Of a DNA stretch of 64,000 bases, positions 36,564-45,400 are shown piece after piece. Numbering within the stretch: the stretch's first letter is position 1; the number at the start of each line of letters is the position of its first letter. The notes under the pieces are model-generated. The model ran no database searches. It was not told the origin of the DNA and was given only the letters and a program-made list of their open reading frames with translations. Both the position numbers and the translations under genes were made by a program. Source of the DNA: Dokdonella immobilis (GTDB lineage Bacteria > Pseudomonadota > Gammaproteobacteria > Xanthomonadales > Rhodanobacteraceae); the NCBI RefSeq assembly GCF_900115085.1, contig NZ_FOVF01000002.1, positions 124,001 through 188,000 on the forward strand, given 5' to 3'.

Positions 36564-37019
36564 ATGCGCGGATGGAAAAGCCTGGCTGTCTTCTTCCTGC
36601 TGGTCGCGGCCGCCGCGGGTGCCGGCGCAATGGCTGCTCCGGACACGTGGTATGCCGCGCTCACCAAACCCGCGTTCAATCCGCCGGCGTGGCTATTCGG
36701 GCCGGTCTGGACGCTGCTCTATGTCTTCATGGCGATCGCTGCGTGGCGGGTCTATCGGCGCCAAGGCGTCGACCTATCGATCGGCGCATGGCTCGTGCAG
36801 CTGGTCGTCAATGCAGCCTGGTCGCCGCTGTTTTTTGGTGCGCACCGCATCGACCTGGCGCTGATCGATATCCTCGTTCTTGATCTGGTCGTCATCGTCA
36901 CGATCGCGCTGTTCTTCCGGCGTGACCGCATCTCCGGGTGGCTGATGCTCCCGTATCTCGCCTGGATCGGTTTTGCCACCGTGCTCAACGCGAGCCTGTG
37001 GACGCTCAATCCGGGGTGA
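36564..37019 (+). CDS. tspO: TspO/MBR (tryptophan-rich sensory) family membrane protein
   Basis: A 151-residue five-helix membrane protein. Family signature residues are seen in TWYAALTKPAFNPPAWLFGPVWTLLY, WLVQLVVNAAWSPLFFG and MLPYLAWIGFATVLNASLW. TspO binds porphyrins and cholesterol-like ligands and modulates tetrapyrrole or stress responses. ATG 36564 has GGAG about nine bases ahead. Its 3' end overlaps the convergent methyltransferase gene by 14 bases. Confidence 0.93.
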   Translation: MRGWKSLAVFFLLVAAAAGAGAMAAPDTWYAALTKPAFNPPAWLFGPVWTLLYVFMAIAAWRVYRRQGVDLSIGAWLVQLVVNAAWSPLFFGAHRIDLALIDILVLDLVVIVTIALFFRRDRISGWLMLPYLAWIGFATVLNASLWTLNPG

Positions 37020-37707
37020 GCGCGGGCGATGGCCGGGCGGACCTCGTCTGACCTGGGCCGAGGGCCGCGCAGATCAGCCAGTTCTCGAACGGCATTCGTC
37101 CGTGCAGGGGGCGGAACGTGGCGGTGAGGCCGCGCTCGGCGAATCTTCGTTCGAGCGCTGAGCGATCGGGGTAACGCTGCGGACCGATGTTCATCCAGCC
37201 GACCAGGCGCGCCAGCCGGTCGACGCCGCGTGTGAATGCGAGCCGCCAGCCGGGAAGGGCGAGTCCGCTGCGGATGACCAGGCGCGACCCCGGAACCAGG
37301 CAATCCATGGCGCGTTCGAGCACGGCATCCTGGGCGGTCGGTGCGAGAAACTGGAGGATGTCGAGCAGGGCGACACTGCCCTCGTGGTCGGGAAATCCGT
37401 TCTCGAGATCGAAGCACGTGAAGGCCACCGCAGCCAGTTCGGCGCGACCGCCCGCGGCGCGGGCGGCATCGATCTTTCGGGCATCGCTGTCCACCCCGAG
37501 ATAGGGCCCGGAAAATCCCTGTGCGCGCAAGGCATGGGCGAGCAATCCGATGCCGCAGCCGAGATCGAGCAGCGGCGCCGAGGTGCCAGCGAGGACCTCG
37601 CCGACGCCGGCGTAGAGCGGGTCGGTGGCGAGCTTGATGCGCGCGTAGTAATAGTGGGGCCTGAGCGGAAGAAACTGCCTGGCGATGTCGTGGATTGCGC
37701 TGCCCAT
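37006..37707 (-). CDS. class I SAM-dependent methyltransferase
   Basis: A 233-residue Rossmann-like methyltransferase: motif I LLDLGCGIGLLAHALRA, GVDSDARKIDAA, FTCFDLENGFPD (motif II/III) and VALLDILQFL. The N-terminal ARQFLPLRPHYYYARIKLATD resembles small-molecule or lipid/polyketide-associated methyltransferases, but no substrate can be given. It ends 14 bases inside the convergent tspO gene. Sixty-nine bases upstream is the aceE stop, so it could be read through from aceE. Confidence 0.8.
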   Translation of the reverse strand: MGSAIHDIARQFLPLRPHYYYARIKLATDPLYAGVGEVLAGTSAPLLDLGCGIGLLAHALRAQGFSGPYLGVDSDARKIDAARAAGGRAELAAVAFTCFDLENGFPDHEGSVALLDILQFLAPTAQDAVLERAMDCLVPGSRLVIRSGLALPGWRLAFTRGVDRLARLVGWMNIGPQRYPDRSALERRFAERGLTATFRPLHGRMPFENWLICAALGPGQTRSARPSPALTPD

Positions 37708-37777
37708 CGAAGCCGCCTAACCCGGCAGCCAGTGTGCGAAGATGAGCATGATCCCGCCTCCGCGCATCGGCGGAGCC

Positions 37778-40501
37778 TCAGACCGTGGTCGGATTGGGCT
37801 TCTCCGGATCGAGCTTCCATTGCTTGATCGCCCGCGCGACATCCTCGGGATTCATCTTGCCTTCCTCGGCCAGGGCGGCGATCGCCGCGTGCGCGACCCA
37901 GTAGCGGTCGACCTCGAAGAAGCCACGCAGGGCCTCGCGTGAATCGCTGCGGCCATATCCGTCGGTACCGAGGGCGATGAACTTGCGGCCATCCGGGATG
38001 AAGGCGCGGATCTGGTCGGCGTAGGCGCGTACGTAGTCGGTCGCCGCGACCACCGGCCCGGCGTGGCCCTCGAGGCATTCGGCCACCCAGGATTTGCGCG
38101 GCTTCTTGCTCATCGGGTGCAGGCGGTTCCAGCGTTCGACGTCGAAGCCGTCGCGGCGCAGTTCGTTGAAGCTCGGGCAAGACCAGATCGTGCTGGCGAC
38201 GCCGAATTCTTCTTCAAGCAGTTCCGCGGCAGCGATGACTTCGCGCAGGATCGTGCCACTGCCCATCAACTGCACCTGCGGCACGTTCTTCGCCTTGCTC
38301 TTTGCTTTCCCGTTCTCCCCATTGCCCATTCCCGATTCCCGCAACAGGTACATGCCCTTGACGATGCCGGGCTCGGCACCCTTCGGCATGTCGGGATGGG
38401 CATAGTTCTCGTTCATCAGCGTGATGTAGTAGTAGGTGTCCTCCTGCTCGGTCAGCATGCGGCGTACGCCGTCCTGCAGGATCACCGCGACCTCGAACGA
38501 AAAGGTCGGATCGTAGCTGCGGCAGTTCGGGACCGCGCCGGCAAGCAGGTGCGAGTGGCCATCCTCGTGTTGCAGGCCTTCGCCGTTGAGGGTGGTGCGA
38601 CCGGCCGTGCCGCCGAGCAGGAAGCCGCGCGCGCGCATGTCGCCGGCGGCCCAGGCGAGGTCGCCGATGCGCTGGAAGCCGAACATCGAGTAATAGATGT
38701 AGAACGGCAGCATCGGCACGTTGCTGATCGAGTAGCTCGTCGCCGCGGCCATCCACGAGGAGAACGCGCCCGGTTCGCTGATGCCCTGCTGCAGCACCTG
38801 GCCCGATTCGTCCTCGCGGTAGTACATGAGCTGGTCGGCGTCCATCGGCTTGTACTTCTGGCCGAACGGCGCGTAGATGCCGATCTGGCGGAACATACCC
38901 TCCATGCCGAAGGTGCGTGCTTCGTCGGCCACGATCGGCACGATGCGCGGGCCGATGACCTTGTCACGCAGGAGCAGGTTCATGCCGCGCACGAAGGCCA
39001 TGGTGGTCGAGATCTCGCGTTCGCCGGTCCCCTTGGTCAGCTGTTCGAGCGCGGACAGTTCGGGCGTCGCCAGCGCTTCGGACTTCATGCGCCGCTGCGG
39101 CAGGAAGCCGCCGAGCGCCTTGCGCCGTTCGAGCATGTACTGCACCTCCGGCGAATCCTTGCCCGGGTGGTAGTACGGCACGCTCGGCAGGTCTTCGTCG
39201 GAGATCGGGATGTTGAAGCGGTCGCGGAAGGCGCGCACGGCGGCATCGTCCATCTTCTTCTGCTGATGGGTGATGTTCTGCGACTCGCCGGCGCTGCCCA
39301 TGCCGTAGCCCTTGACGGTCTTGGCCAGGATCACGGTCGGCATGCCCTTGGTATTGACGGCCCTGTGGTAGGCCGCATAGACCTTGTGCGGATCGTGACC
39401 GCCGCGATTCAGGCGCCAGATGTCGTCGTCGGACAGGTTGGCGACGAGCTGGGCGGTTTCCGGGTACTTGCCGAAGAAATGCTCGCGCGTGTACTTGCCG
39501 CCGAAGGCCTTGCAGTTCTGGTATTCGCCGTCGACGGTTTCCATCATCAGCTTGCGCAGCATGCCCTTGGTGTCGCGGGCCAGGAGCGGATCCCAGTAGC
39601 TGCCCCAGCACAGCTTGATCGCGTTCCAGCCGGCACCGCGGAACACGCCCTCGAGTTCCTGGATGATCTTGCCATTGCCGCGGACCGGGCCGTCGAGGCG
39701 TTGCAGGTTGCAGTTGACGACGAAAATGAGATTGTCGAGGCCTTCGCGCCCGGCCAGCGAGATCGCGCCGAGGGTCTCAGGTTCGTCCGACTCACCGTCG
39801 CCGATGAAGCACCAGACCTTGCGGTCGCTCGGCGCGATCAGGCCGCGGTGCTCGAGGTATTTCATGAACTGGGCCTGGTAGATCGCCTGCAGCGGGCCGA
39901 GGCCCATCGAGACGGTCGGTACCTGCCAGTAGTCGGGCATCAGCCACGGGTGAGGGTACGAGGACAGGCCCTTGCCGTTGCCCTGCACCTCCATGCGGAA
40001 ATGGTCGAGCTGTTCGGCGCTGATGCGACCTTCGAGGAACGAGCGCGCATAGACGCCCGGGCTCGAGTGGCCCTGGTGGAAGATCAGGTCGCCCGGGTGC
40101 TCGTCGCTCGGCGCCCGCCAGAAGTGGTTGAAGCCGACGTCGTAGAGGGTCGCGCTCGAGGCGAAGCTGGCGATATGGCCGCCGAGGTCACCGGGTTTGC
40201 GGTTGGCGCGGATGACCATGGCCATCGCGTTCCAGCGCACCAATGAACGGATCCGCCATTCCATGGCCGGGTCGCCCGGCGACTTCGCCTCCATGTGCGG
40301 CGGGATCGTGTTGATGTACTCGGTGGTCGGCTGGAACGGCAGGTGGCCGCCGGCGCGCCGGGTCTCCTCGACCATGCGCTCGAGCAGGTAATGCGCGCGC
40401 TCGGGGCCGTCGGACTGGATGATCGCCTGCAGCGATTCGGTCCATTCCTGCGTTTCGACCGGGTCGAGGTCCTGGTCGAGGATGTCGTTTAGCTGGTTCA
40501 T
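37778..40501 (-). CDS. aceE: pyruvate dehydrogenase E1 component, homodimeric
   Basis: A 907-residue thiamine-diphosphate enzyme decarboxylating pyruvate and acetylating the lipoyl domain of E2. Seen: NDILDQDLDPVETQEW start, YSHPW-like GLSSYPHPWLMPDYWQ, the ThDP motif WCFIGDGESDEPETLG, KTVKGYGMGSAGE, PFYIYYSMFGFQRIGDL and the C-terminal GTDGYGRSD. ATG 40501 has GGAG eight bases ahead. A low-complexity insert (RESGMGNGENGKAKSKAK) near residue 725 coincides with genomic repeat sequence. No aceF or lpd follows, so the E2/E3 genes are elsewhere. Confidence 0.96.
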   Translation of the reverse strand: MNQLNDILDQDLDPVETQEWTESLQAIIQSDGPERAHYLLERMVEETRRAGGHLPFQPTTEYINTIPPHMEAKSPGDPAMEWRIRSLVRWNAMAMVIRANRKPGDLGGHIASFASSATLYDVGFNHFWRAPSDEHPGDLIFHQGHSSPGVYARSFLEGRISAEQLDHFRMEVQGNGKGLSSYPHPWLMPDYWQVPTVSMGLGPLQAIYQAQFMKYLEHRGLIAPSDRKVWCFIGDGESDEPETLGAISLAGREGLDNLIFVVNCNLQRLDGPVRGNGKIIQELEGVFRGAGWNAIKLCWGSYWDPLLARDTKGMLRKLMMETVDGEYQNCKAFGGKYTREHFFGKYPETAQLVANLSDDDIWRLNRGGHDPHKVYAAYHRAVNTKGMPTVILAKTVKGYGMGSAGESQNITHQQKKMDDAAVRAFRDRFNIPISDEDLPSVPYYHPGKDSPEVQYMLERRKALGGFLPQRRMKSEALATPELSALEQLTKGTGEREISTTMAFVRGMNLLLRDKVIGPRIVPIVADEARTFGMEGMFRQIGIYAPFGQKYKPMDADQLMYYREDESGQVLQQGISEPGAFSSWMAAATSYSISNVPMLPFYIYYSMFGFQRIGDLAWAAGDMRARGFLLGGTAGRTTLNGEGLQHEDGHSHLLAGAVPNCRSYDPTFSFEVAVILQDGVRRMLTEQEDTYYYITLMNENYAHPDMPKGAEPGIVKGMYLLRESGMGNGENGKAKSKAKNVPQVQLMGSGTILREVIAAAELLEEEFGVASTIWSCPSFNELRRDGFDVERWNRLHPMSKKPRKSWVAECLEGHAGPVVAATDYVRAYADQIRAFIPDGRKFIALGTDGYGRSDSREALRGFFEVDRYWVAHAAIAALAEEGKMNPEDVARAIKQWKLDPEKPNPTTV
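38304..38342. repeat. GGGAATCGGGAATGGG-type repeat inside the aceE reading frame
   Basis: On the minus strand the aceE coding sequence contains GGGAATCGGGAATGGGCAAT followed by GGGGAGAACGGGAAAGC, closely resembling the intergenic GGGATTGGG units elsewhere in the window. It is in frame and encodes ESGMGNGENGKA between KGMYLLR and the conserved VQLMGSGTI. Confidence 0.6.
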
Positions 40502-40864
40502 TGCGAATTCTCCGGGCGCCGCGGCCACGCCGATGCGTAGCCACTCGATATCCGGCCAGTTTAAGGCAACGGGCCGTAGGTGGCACATCGGCGGGGCGAA
40601 TTCGCGAGATGGGCTGATTGAACGACTCGTCGAGGCGGACGCGATCGGCCGCACTGCCGGCTCACGTCGAAGGCGATCGCTCCTGGGGTTGCCCATTCTC
40701 GGCGCCATCGTGAATCGGCCCCTGTTCATTCGCCATCTTTGTCTCTGCTGGCGAGCCAGAGTCAGCTTGGTCAGGGTGCTCCGCATCCGGACCGCGCGAA
40801 GGTCACAAGTCCCGTCGCAAACATGTCGACGGCGCCGTGCCCACGCCGCGCAAGACGCGGCGCG
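40502..40864. other. intergenic region upstream of aceE
   Basis: ~360 bases that should include the aceE promoter. No convincing gene, operator palindrome or consensus promoter is seen by eye. Confidence 0.35.
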
Positions 40865-41280
40865 TGCCCGCTCAGGGACCGCCAGAGGTACGACGGAGAC
40901 GAGGTCTTCGCTGATCCCCTCATTGCGAAGCTGGAGGAAGGTGCATTACTGGTCGGCAACCGCCCAAGTCCTTGCGGCCGCATGTCAAGGCCCGCCGCGA
41001 TAGGGGGCAGGCTATCGCGGCTGTCTACGCAATCGGTGGATACAGCATGAAAGCGATCGCCGATCACTTCGGGCTGCGCTATTCGATGGTCAGAAGGAGT
41101 ATCAAGAAGATTCGGGACCCAGGGCATGACTCCCTTCTTGTGATCGCGAAGAAAATCAAGGACAGTAGCGAGGTCATTCGCGCAGCGTGGGCTTCCGCCG
41201 AAAACAGCTACTCGCAGATTGCCGATCATTTCGGGCTTTTCTTCGCGACGGTAAGGCGCATCGTTCGCCAGCGGCGATGA
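40865..41280 (+). pseudogene. degraded RAYT-type transposase, C-terminal relic
   Basis: In two frames this stretch matches the C-terminal third of the intact transposase at 52202. YDGDEVFADPLIAKLEEGAL parallels LGDEAFVDRMIATLEGDAL, and, after a frameshift near 40975, AIAAVYAIGGYSMKAIADHF and LRYSMVRRSIKK parallel AIAAAYASGGYSMKTIGDHF and LHYSMVSRVIKK. The HUH catalytic domain is missing. After the match the frame runs on with a second related helix-turn-helix-like unit ([19 protein letters not shown]) to 41280. It marks the left side of the island. Confidence 0.75.
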
Positions 41281-41325
41281 CCACGCCATCAGCGGGCGTG
41301 TCGAAGTAGCGCCTCGTCTCGCGAA

Positions 41326-41873
41326 CTAGCGCTCGATGATATTGACGGCGAGACCGTCGTGCGAGGTCTCCTTGCGCTTGTCCTGCATGTCGCGGCCGGT
41401 GTCGCGCTTGGTCTTGATGACCTTGTCGAACGAGACGCGGTGCTTGTCGTGCCCACCCCATGGCCATGCGTGGGGCGTCGATCGCATTGACCGATCTCAT
41501 TGCGTTGCGTTCAATGCAGGGGATCTGGGCGAGGCCGCCGATCGGATTGCAGGTCAGGTCGAGGTTGTGCTCCATGCCGATCTCGCGGCCTTCTCGATCT
41601 GGTAGATGCTGCCGCCGGGCGCAGCCGTGAGTTCGCCAGCGGCCATCGAGCAGGTCACGCCGACCCCGCCCTGGCAGCCGACTTCGGCGCCCGAGATCGA
41701 GGCGTACTCCTTGTACTGGACGCCGATCGCGCCCGAGGTCAGCAGGAAGTCGATGATGCCCTGCTCGTCGGCCTTCGGGCAGAGAAGTGGTCGTAGTAGT
41801 GCATGACCGTCAGCATGATCCCGGCGGCGCCGTTGGTCGGGGCGGTAATGGCGTGCCCGCCGGCTGGGTCGAG
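41326..41873 (-). pseudogene. L-serine dehydratase (SdaA-type) 3' remnant with frameshifts
   Basis: Reading three frames in turn gives the C-terminal half of an iron-sulfur L-serine ammonia-lyase: [38 protein letters not shown] (conserved cysteines), [39 protein letters not shown] and, after another shift, [17 protein letters not shown] to LAVNIIER-stop. Frameshifts occur near 41785, 41590 and 41455. The N-terminal half is absent beyond ~41873, where sequence of different character begins. It is a dead gene cut by the island boundary. Confidence 0.85.
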
Positions 41874-41991
41874 TTACTTAGGTCGGCTTTCCAGGTGCTC
41901 CTGGAGACTTTCTGCCCATGCTTGTATCCAGTCGGTTGCGTTCGTTAACATTCGCGGCTGGACTGAAGCGCTGCTTAAGGACAAGTGGGCC

Positions 41992-42426
41992 TTGAAAAAG
42001 AATCCAAGTTCAGCTAACGGAACTCTCCAGGAATCACTGGCAGATCGGGTACGCTCCGCTCGCAGGAAAGCCGCGATATCGCAGACCGAACTGGCAAGGC
42101 GTATTGGCGTAAGCGCAAGCGCAGTGGCCCAATGGGAACATCCGAGCGGCACCCAACCCTCGTTGCAGAGCCTAATCCGAATACTCGAAATTACCGGGGT
42201 TTCACCGGACTGGCTGGTCATGGGTAGAATCGCACATGGAGGCGGGGTGGGTGCACCTGCTTCCGAGGTGCCGGCGATTTCCCTTGAGATCTACGCGCAC
42301 TCCGTGCAGGAAGAGAACCTGCTCACCGTTTTCCGGGAAATTCCGACTCGCAAACGGTCGCTCCTGATAAGCCTGGCCGAGGAGTTTGCCGCCCAGAACG
42401 TGTCCCCCGGACGTAAGCGTCGCTAA
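41992..42426 (+). CDS. XRE-family helix-turn-helix regulator
   Basis: About 144 residues. The N-terminal Cro/CI-type HTH spans ~15-75 (LADRVRSARRKAAISQTELA, RRIGVSASAVAQWE, then LIRILEITGVSPDWLVMG), followed by a C-terminal region without known domain (LTVFREIPTRKRSLLISLAE). No ATG is available in a sensible place; TTG 41992 has AAGGA ten bases upstream. It precedes the giant RHS gene by 73 bp on the same strand, in lower-GC sequence, and is probably the local regulator of the toxin module. Confidence 0.75.
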   Translation: MKKNPSSANGTLQESLADRVRSARRKAAISQTELARRIGVSASAVAQWEHPSGTQPSLQSLIRILEITGVSPDWLVMGRIAHGGGVGAPASEVPAISLEIYAHSVQEENLLTVFREIPTRKRSLLISLAEEFAAQNVSPGRKRR

Positions 42427-42498
42427 GATTCAGATCCGCAATTGCGTTGCCCGGGCTTTCGTATGCTCGGCGAATCTCTAACGCAATGGGAGCGGATC

Positions 42499-45400
42499 AT
42501 GGAGCGGGAACGTCAGGGACGGCATGCGCCGTTCGCATTCGTCTGCGCAATGTTGATGACGCTGGGTGCGGGAGTCTCGTCCCTGTATCCGCAACGCGAG
42601 GCCCTTGCTTCGGGCGTGACGACCTTGCCGCCGAACGTCACTCTCGATGCCGCGCCGAACCACGATGCCTCAACAGGCACGATGGCCGATCAGGCTGGAA
42701 CGGATGGTGGCGCGTCCACTTACCGCGTTCCGATCGTCGTGCCGCCCGGTCGTGCCGGCATGCAGCCCTCCCTGGCCCTGGTCTACAACAGTCGCAGTGG
42801 CGACGGCGTGGCTGGACTGGGTTGGTCGATTTCCGGTCTCAGTTCGATCCACCGTTGCCCACAGACGCCCGAACAGGACGGGCAAACACGCGGTGTCTCC
42901 TACACCCTGAATGACCGTCTATGCCTGGACGGCCAGCGCCTGGTCAAAGTCGGTGGCAGCTATGGTCAGCTCAATGCGACCTACAAGACCGAAATCGACA
43001 GTTACGCGCGCATCACGCAACTGGGCGGCAATATCGACGGTGCCTCTGCGTACTTCAAGGTTGAGCAGAAGGATGGCCGCATCCTGTATTACGGCACGAC
43101 AACCAACTCCCGAGTAGCGCCGAGCGGAACGAACAACAAACCATTGAGCTGGCTGGTCGACAAGATCGAGGATCGGATTGGCAACTTCCAGAGCTACAGC
43201 TACGACGTCAGCAATGGCTATGGCGAGGTCCTGCTCGATACGGTGACCTATACGGGCCTCAATGGTGTTGCGGGCAATCGCACGGTCACGTTCCACTACA
43301 AGACGCGCACGGACGCCGCCAGTGGTGCCAAGGACGTCGCTTCGAGTGCATTAGCAGGCGGTATGTCGATGCAAACCCAAGCGCTCGATTGGATCAGGAC
43401 AGCTGTCGGAGGCGTGACCGTTCTTCGATACGAACCGAACTACGCAGTGTCGAAATACAGCGGCCGACTCCTGCTGACATCCATGAAGGAGTGTGCGGGT
43501 GAGACCGCCACCTGTCATCCTCCATCGCGCTTTGTCTACAACGACGAATGGCTCGACCCAGCATCTGCTAGCGAACCGACATTTCAGCTGAAGTCTTTGT
43601 CGGCGTTAGGGCTGCCGTCGCCACCCACGCCGACTCCCGGTCTCGATGGCCAGGCCCACAGCGATGTCTATCGCGTCCGCGTTGGCGGCGACTACGACGG
43701 AGACGGTACACGAGAAACAGTGGTGAGCATTACCAATGGAGTGGCCGGTAGCGCGTATCTAGCGCAATTTACGGCCGACAGGCGCGTTCACAATCCGTTA
43801 CTCATTCCATCGGACTACAATCTCCTGCAAGCCCTGGATGCCGACATAGACGGAAGCGGCCGTTCGACACTGGTCGGCACGATGCAGACGGGACTCAACG
43901 TCGCGTTCGGCATGTGGGACATCGAGCGGTTTCCGCGGGGGCTCCCTCCAGGTCAGAATCCGTTTGTTGCGATTCAATCGGATATTGCACTGTCTTCCGC
44001 TTTTCCCATTGGTCACATCCATAATGTGTATCCGGGCGACTTCGACGGCGATGGACATACCGACATTCTCGTCGTCCGTCCTGAACCGGCATGCGGTTCC
44101 ATCGGCCCCGGCACGATAAACGGCCTCTCCTTCTACAAAAATCAAATCACTGGCGCGCTTAGCTCGACCGACACGGCGCATTTTGGTGGGAGGAATTTTC
44201 TCACCTGTTTACCTCGTATTGTTTCCGGCGGTGTCTACGTCGAGGCGGTCGTCGATCATATTGGGGATTTCAATGGCGACGGGCTTGCGGACGTTTTTCT
44301 GACTTATGCGGGGGGGGGTGAAGAGAAAGGGGACTTTGCGGGAATAGCGATTACTCAGCTAGGCGCCAATTCCGCGAATATTGGTTCGTGTGCACAGATC
44401 GGCCTTGCCAGCGATGATTGTACGTGGGGCAACGGCTATGTATCACGCTGGATGGATGTCAATGCCGATGGCCTTGAGGATCTGGTGCTCGCCAAGCCGG
44501 TCGCGGTCCAGGGGAAATGGCATATCCGTCTGAACAACGGCAATGGTCAACTCGGTGTCGATATCGACACCGGCAGCAGTGCCGGATTGCAGACCTACAC
44601 CACTGGCGGGTTAGTGCCGGTAAATTTTCGATATGCCGATCGACTTCCGTCGATGGACGTCGACAGCGATGGAAGGGCGGACATTCTCATTCCATCGCAA
44701 AAGCCCGGCAAGGCGGCGTTTGCGCTGAGAATGTGCACGCTAAAAAAAGTTCGACAAATTGGCACTGAAGGTTGTCCGACGCCTGGGAGTGCGCCACCGT
44801 CGAGTGGAGGAGAAGATCCAGAAGTGGGGGAGGTCTGCGCGGCGTACGCGTGTCCGCCCTATCCGGAAAGCCTCGAAACCGATTCCGGCGATCCCGATGA
44901 CGATCCGGATTTTCTCGACGACATGCCGCAAAACCCTCGTCAGCCCGGCTATAGATGGTCGTGGTTTGATCCACAAGGTCAACCCGTTCCCGCATTCAAT
45001 TCCTACTCAAGCAGCAGCATTCACGGCGGCACATTCGACGACAACAGTGTCTACCACTTGGCGCAGGTCAAGTTCGTGCAGACAGGGCCTGCGTCATTTA
45101 CCGCCAGTGTCACCGAAACGCCTCTGGTTTCCCGATTGTCCGACTACTACGGTGGCAACGACGATCTGTTCGGCGACGGGTTGCAGGATCTCACGACGTC
45201 TGTCGGTTGCTTGGATATACAGGTATTTCATGGGGATCCCAATAGTCCCGTTTGGATTCATCAGCTATGCTCTCCAGTCGATGATCCAGACTTTGGTCCC
45301 GCGACTATTCCGGACGGAACACCTGTCTCAGCGCTTGCAGCTCAGTTGGTGCTGTACGCCAATGTCAATCAGGGAATCCCCGCGCCCGGAGGATCACCCG

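Noticed and set aside
38063-40246. 727-codon open frame antisense to aceE
   Set aside because: Mirror frame of aceE; H/V/R-rich shadow composition.
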